A DNA stretch of 64,000 nt. Origin: Aquatica leii. Lineage: Eukaryota > Arthropoda > Insecta > Coleoptera > Lampyridae. The position numbers and the translations under genes are program-made. The stretch lies in the NCBI GenBank assembly GCA_035610365.1, contig CM069432.1:173846035-173910034 (forward strand), read 5' to 3'. Shown here piece after piece: positions 60,500-64,000 of the stretch. The notes below the pieces were generated by a model, which worked only from the letters and a program-made list of their open reading frames with translations, did no database searches and was not told the origin of the DNA. The stretch's first letter is position 1. The number at the start of each line of letters is the position of its first letter.

Positions 60500-61289
60500 T
60501 TCTTTTCGAGCTTGTTTTTTCTTGGGTTCCAAATAAATTGTTCTCCATTTACATATAACTTTTGATAACGTATCTTTGTGGTCCTGCCTAATGATCTTTC
60601 TTGTTTTGCCGTTTCTTTAATAATGTTTTGTATTTCCATTTCTTTTACTGTGTAATCGTTGTCGATGTAGATTTTAGTGCCAGCGAGTTTTTCTTATTTA
60701 TCATTACTTCAATTTTTTCTTGCAAATTTTGAAGCCTTGCCTTGATATGGTTTAGTTGTGATCGTTTTCCTATCTTATATGCTTCCGTTACAGTAACCTA
60801 AACGCCTATTTGCGTATTGATGAAGTGTTCTACGTTGTCTCTGGTAATGTGTTCATCGTTTGACACCATTCCTTTTATAATAATACAATTTTTTTTCTTT
60901 TGTTTTTCTTGGTTTTCTATATAATCTTCTAATTTTTCAATTTTTTCATGTAAATGCTTTTTTTCTAGATTCCATTTTTCCTCTTTCTGTTTTATTTCTT
61001 GTTGTAACTTTGATATTTCCCTTTTATTTTCTTCAAATCTTAATTTTGTTTCTTTCCGCAAATTTTCTATAGCTTTTAGTACTTCTTCCATTTCTGTCTT
61101 CTGTGGGTTATTGTGTATGACAGCTTGTGACGTGGTAGGAGATCTTACCGTTTTTTTGTTTTTTTGAAATAGGTTTTCCGGTTCTATTTTTGCAGTGTTT
61201 TCCTCTTCTCTTTTACGTTTTAGAAAATCGGTAATATGTCCTGTACTATTTGCTCGTTGTCTTGTGTTTTTAAGTTTTTCAGAATTCAT
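60500..61289 (-). pseudogene. LINE ORF1: coiled coil and RNA-binding fold
   Basis: The reverse ATG at 61287-61289 gives MNSEKLKNTRQRANSTGHIT. A Lys/Glu-rich coiled coil covers about residues 60-135. NCIIIKGMVSNDEHITRDNV then starts an RRM-like part. A stop near 60798 interrupts, after which the same fold continues with KRSQLNHIKARLQ and DNDYTVKEMEIQNIIKE. This is the L1-type ORF1 plan (coiled coil, RRM, C-terminal domain). It would coat the element RNA as a trimer. Confidence 0.7.
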
Positions 61290-61299
61290 TAATAAAAAT

Positions 61300-62260
61300 T
61301 TTAAATAAATTTATTGCATATTATACTGTTAACATTAGAATGAATTTAAAGTTGTCTATATTGTAGGATACCAAAATATTGTTTATTTCACGTACGTTAT
61401 GACGTTACTTATCGTGTCGATAAAGGAACAATTACAAGTACGTACCTTCTATCTGAAGATAACTTATTTTCGTATGCATATTTATACAACTAATTGTTCT
61501 TCTGTCTGTCTTTTTTTCACTTTCTAGTTAAACTATTAAGGCACAATCAAAAATCACATATTATGCAACCAATTGTTTTATTTAAAACACTTTAAAGTAA
61601 CTAAATATTGAATAAAAATTCGAGCGTTGTTTTATACGTCCGTTTGCATTAAACACACTTACTAAACCCTCTCTTTTTATACATTTATACGAGCTTTTGT
61701 TAATTTTTTTAAAATAAAATAAAATGCTTCCGTAAGTATGTATGTTGGTTCAATTTTTTTTTCAAATGTAGTTTATTATTTTTAAAATATGATTTATTAT
61801 AGTACAAAACTGTTAGATGCGTTCTCTGTACCTTTACCCTATGCGAGTTTAAAAAAAAGAATGAATAATTTAAATATTTATATTTGACTATTTTTATTGT
61901 TTATGTGTCAGTTGTGTAATTGTAAACAATAATATTAGAAATACAAATTTACAATCAATTAATAGGTGTAAACATAAGTGTTTATTTTAAACAAAAATTA
62001 TAACGTACAAGGCATCGAACGCGCATACAGCAGTTACGCAACGTACGTTTTAACCCATTTTTTAACCGCTGGCCGGTACTGGCGTACCTATGAACCGTGG
62101 GTCAGACACTGATCCACTAAGTTTTTTTTAAATAACCCACCCGTTTATTTTTACAAGTCTCTTTTAATTTTTTTATGTACTTCGTATACGATTGATATGT
62201 AAATGATCGCATAATACAATTAGAGTGAAATTTCACAAATACATACATAACAGTTTAAAG
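61300..62260. other. Gene-free AT-rich stretch
   Basis: No supported coding frame. The right part of the LINE 5' UTR may lie here; the rest is AT-rich DNA without clear repeats. Confidence 0.5.
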
Positions 62261-62263
62261 TAT

Positions 62264-62717
62264 TGAAACGTTCGAGAAGTTATTCGCAACTTCGAGAGCC
62301 TTCGCGAGATTTTCTAGAACGTTCACCGAAGGATGCGGAACATACGGGAACGTTTTGCCACAATGTATAAATACTGTGCAAACAAATCCAACGTCAGTTA
62401 TTCCCGTAAAGTAAAGACGGCATTGTCAAGAAGATTATTCAAGTTGAAAATAAATAGGTAATTAACGCGTGTGTGCAGATAAATACAAGAGTGTAATCTT
62501 GTACGTGACTTACGTGTAAACAAACAATGTGTTAAATAGTGTTAAATAGTTATCCGCTGACTTTATCTTATCTTCGTGTAAGTGATAGCGTTATACATAA
62601 ATTATAGTGTAAGTGTTTTTATTATATTTCCTTAGATTTAATTAGTTCAGTTAGTTTAAACGTGTACATATTTTTAGTAGTTTAAATAAATTAGTTTTAA
62701 TAATAAAATTCGTTACA
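62264..62717 (+). repeat. Solo LTR related to the macro-domain Gypsy
   Basis: Starts TGAAACGTTCGAGAAG and ends TTCGTTACA, 454 bp. It aligns along its length with 5378-5835, sharing CAGTTATT, GAAAATAAAT, GACTTTATCTTATCTT-like and TTATAGTGTAAGTGTTTTTA segments. No internal element sequence lies on either side, so it is probably the product of LTR recombination. The flanks GTAT and TTAT match at three of four positions. Confidence 0.75.
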
Positions 62718-62724
62718 TTATGTA

Positions 62725-62990
62725 GAAATGTATTAAATTGCTTTAGATGAAAGTAATGATGTAAATAATTATGCACAACTAACATTTTTTGCTAGATATA
62801 AATCATGTAGTATAATGAAAGAAGAACTACTAAATCACGTTGAAAGAGAAATTTATCGGTCTTATATTTTTTAAAGAATTTAATAATGCATTTAAAGAAA
62901 TAGATATTGACCTACAAAAAATTGTTTTGGTGACAATAGACTGTGCACCTAATATGGTGGAAAAATACATCGGGTTTGTCCCCCAAGTTA
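62725..62990 (+). pseudogene. hAT transposase relic
   Basis: A frame near 62737 reads ALDESNDVNNYAQLTFFARY, the first-Asp region of hAT transposases of the ZBED5/FAM200 kind, then MKEELLNHVE. After a stop and a shift near 62873 a second frame reads KIVLVTIDCAPNMVEK, the second-Asp region (normally TDGAPAM-like; the Gly is Cys here). The rest is lost. Confidence 0.7.
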
Positions 62991-63024
62991 AGTAAAATAC
63001 TAGGTATTCTGTGATTGAATTTTA

Positions 63025-63420
63025 TTGAATTATACATCAGCAAGTTTTATGTGTAGGGGAGAGTGTTGTACCTTGAACACATTTTCTCGTTATCACTATA
63101 ACTTGAGTTTAAATGAGGCATATGGGATTTTTTTCACACTAGTAAATACTTTGACACATTGGAAACATACTCAATTAAAATTTAATGCAAATTTGAGTCC
63201 CAAAAAAATTACTGCGGAGGGAAAAAACCGATTTAGTGGACCATGGTACAACATACTCGTGTACCTTGGGCCACACATCTTGTACCTTGAACCACATATA
63301 TACACAAAAATTTGGTGCCAATAAAACGGTCTGACAAAAATAAAAGGATATAATTAATCTTCAATTTACATACAAAACTAGAAAATAAGCTTAACGTTTA
63401 CTACATAAATTACATATGTA
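63025..63420. other. Repeat-like sequence with GTACCTTGAACCACA motifs
   Basis: GTGTTGTACCTTGAACACAT near 63062, TGTACCTTGGGCCACACAT near 63259 and TGTACCTTGAACCACATA near 63280 repeat one motif. A 99-codon frame runs through it but has no family features. It lies just beyond the 3' end of the reverse-strand pogo-like relic and may be its 3' terminal region. Confidence 0.45.
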
Positions 63421-63429
63421 AGTTTTTCA

Positions 63430-63960
63430 GGCATTTCCCTCAACTCCAGCACACAGGTAATGTGTCCACCGTTCACAGTAGACACATCTGCACCATTTCT
63501 CTCCAGAAGAGTCAGCCTCTTAAGAATTACAGCAATATATGCATACTTCTACGTCATCATCATCATCATCACTAGATACTGTAAGATTGGTGATATCATC
63601 ATCACTCTCAGATGACGAAGACTGTATCTTGGGCTTCTTACTAAAAACGCGTGCACAATTTTTTGTTTTGACTTTACTCTTTTCTTGTGGCATAGTTTTA
63701 AAAACGTTTTTCTTAACTGCTTTATGCCGTTTTTCATGAACTATTTGTTGTTGTTCTTTAATGTTATTTAGCTCTGGTGTATCAGTTGGTAAGTTTCTCA
63801 GGAGTTCGTTCTATTGTTAGTTGTGCCAAAGTAGAAGGTTTGAATTCTTTTTGGGAGTAGCATTATTCATCGCAGCAACAGAAGAGCTTGGAATTGACTC
63901 ACAAAAATTAGTTAAACCCAACTGAAGTTAAAACCTGGTCTTCACTAGGTTTGTCTTCTA
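63430..63960 (-). pseudogene. pogo/Tigger-like transposase, C-terminal tail with PHD-like finger
   Basis: One reverse frame is open from about 63806 to 63524: NELLRNLPTDTPELNNIKEQ, then a Lys-rich part, a Ser/Asp-rich acidic stretch, and VEVCIYCCNS before a stop. Beyond the stop the same frame reads GEKWCRCVYCERWTHYLCAG, a PHD-like Cys/His finger. Insect pogo-type transposases often end in this way, with an acidic linker and a PHD-like finger after the DDE domain. The DDE core would lie beyond the right edge of the window. Confidence 0.55.
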
Positions 63961-64000
63961 AGTTTTCGGACGATAGTGACTCTCTTTGTGACATTTTTCT

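Larger units (their letters stand above)
56066..61290 (-). mobile_element. Non-LTR retrotransposon with ORF1 and ORF2, nearly full length
   Basis: The reverse strand carries an ORF1 (61289 to about 60500), then endonuclease, RT and a Cys/His tail (60382 to 56368), and a 3' UTR that ends in a (TTTGAA)n-type tail at 56066-56090. The layout fits the Jockey/I/CR1 group; I cannot fix the clade. A TIR element at 58979-59831 splits the endonuclease. Sequence 56090-56368 is the 3' UTR. The 5' UTR may extend into 61290-62200. Confidence 0.85.

Overview
This window is AT-rich metazoan DNA, most likely from an arthropod and probably an insect. It holds arthropod-style transposable elements of nearly every class, a TATA box with an arthropod-type initiator, and no bacterial gene organisation. 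I recognise no host gene, rRNA or functional tRNA. It reads as a deep graveyard of nested mobile elements, a few of them young.

Layout: 1-2037 is a decayed BEL/Pao pol end with its 3' LTR. 2038-5835 is a 5'-truncated Ty3/Gypsy element. After the integrase its pol continues into a TARG1/OARD1-like macro domain with both catalytic residues kept, and then a CCCH zinc finger. 6163-8134 is a tandem repeat, a promoter and small unrecognised genes. 8258-8750 is a GC-rich hairpin and a MITE. 8751-14875 is a Polinton/Maverick (adintovirus-like) element with protease, phospholipase-A2-type protein, packaging ATPase, retroviral-type integrase with chromodomain, and the end of a protein-primed DNA polymerase, all damaged. 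About 14965-17640 is a P-element (THAP) transposase relic. 17816-18228 is a possible hAT-type MITE. 18465-25260 is an old, diverged direct duplication of non-coding sequence.

25607-38850 is a giant foldback: two arms of about 2.3 kb around a 2.35-kb spacer. A young, nearly intact BEL element (26400-32637) sits in the left arm, and the right arm preserves the empty target site. The spacer holds two smaller foldback MITEs. 38891-48207 is a large element ending at (TA)n tracts, with many subterminal GGCGTCC/GGCGACC motifs and a piggyBac nested inside (41180-43819). 48223-52953 is another (TA)n-bordered segment, with repeated CGAGATCC motifs and a LINE fragment inside. 52991-54540 is a reverse-strand LINE end. 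54545-55775 is a reverse-strand Gypsy remnant (LTR, primer site, mutated protease, RNase H scrap) related to the macro-domain family. 56066-61290 is a reverse-strand LINE with two ORFs, split by a TIR element. 62264-62717 is a solo LTR related to the first Gypsy LTR. 62725-62990 is a hAT relic and 63430-63960 a pogo-like relic.

The most unusual system is the Gypsy pol fused to a probable ADP-ribosyl-hydrolase macro domain plus CCCH finger. The foldback with its built-in empty site and the neighbouring motif-rich (TA)n-bounded elements come next. Protein calls rest on motif recognition by eye; no database search was run.
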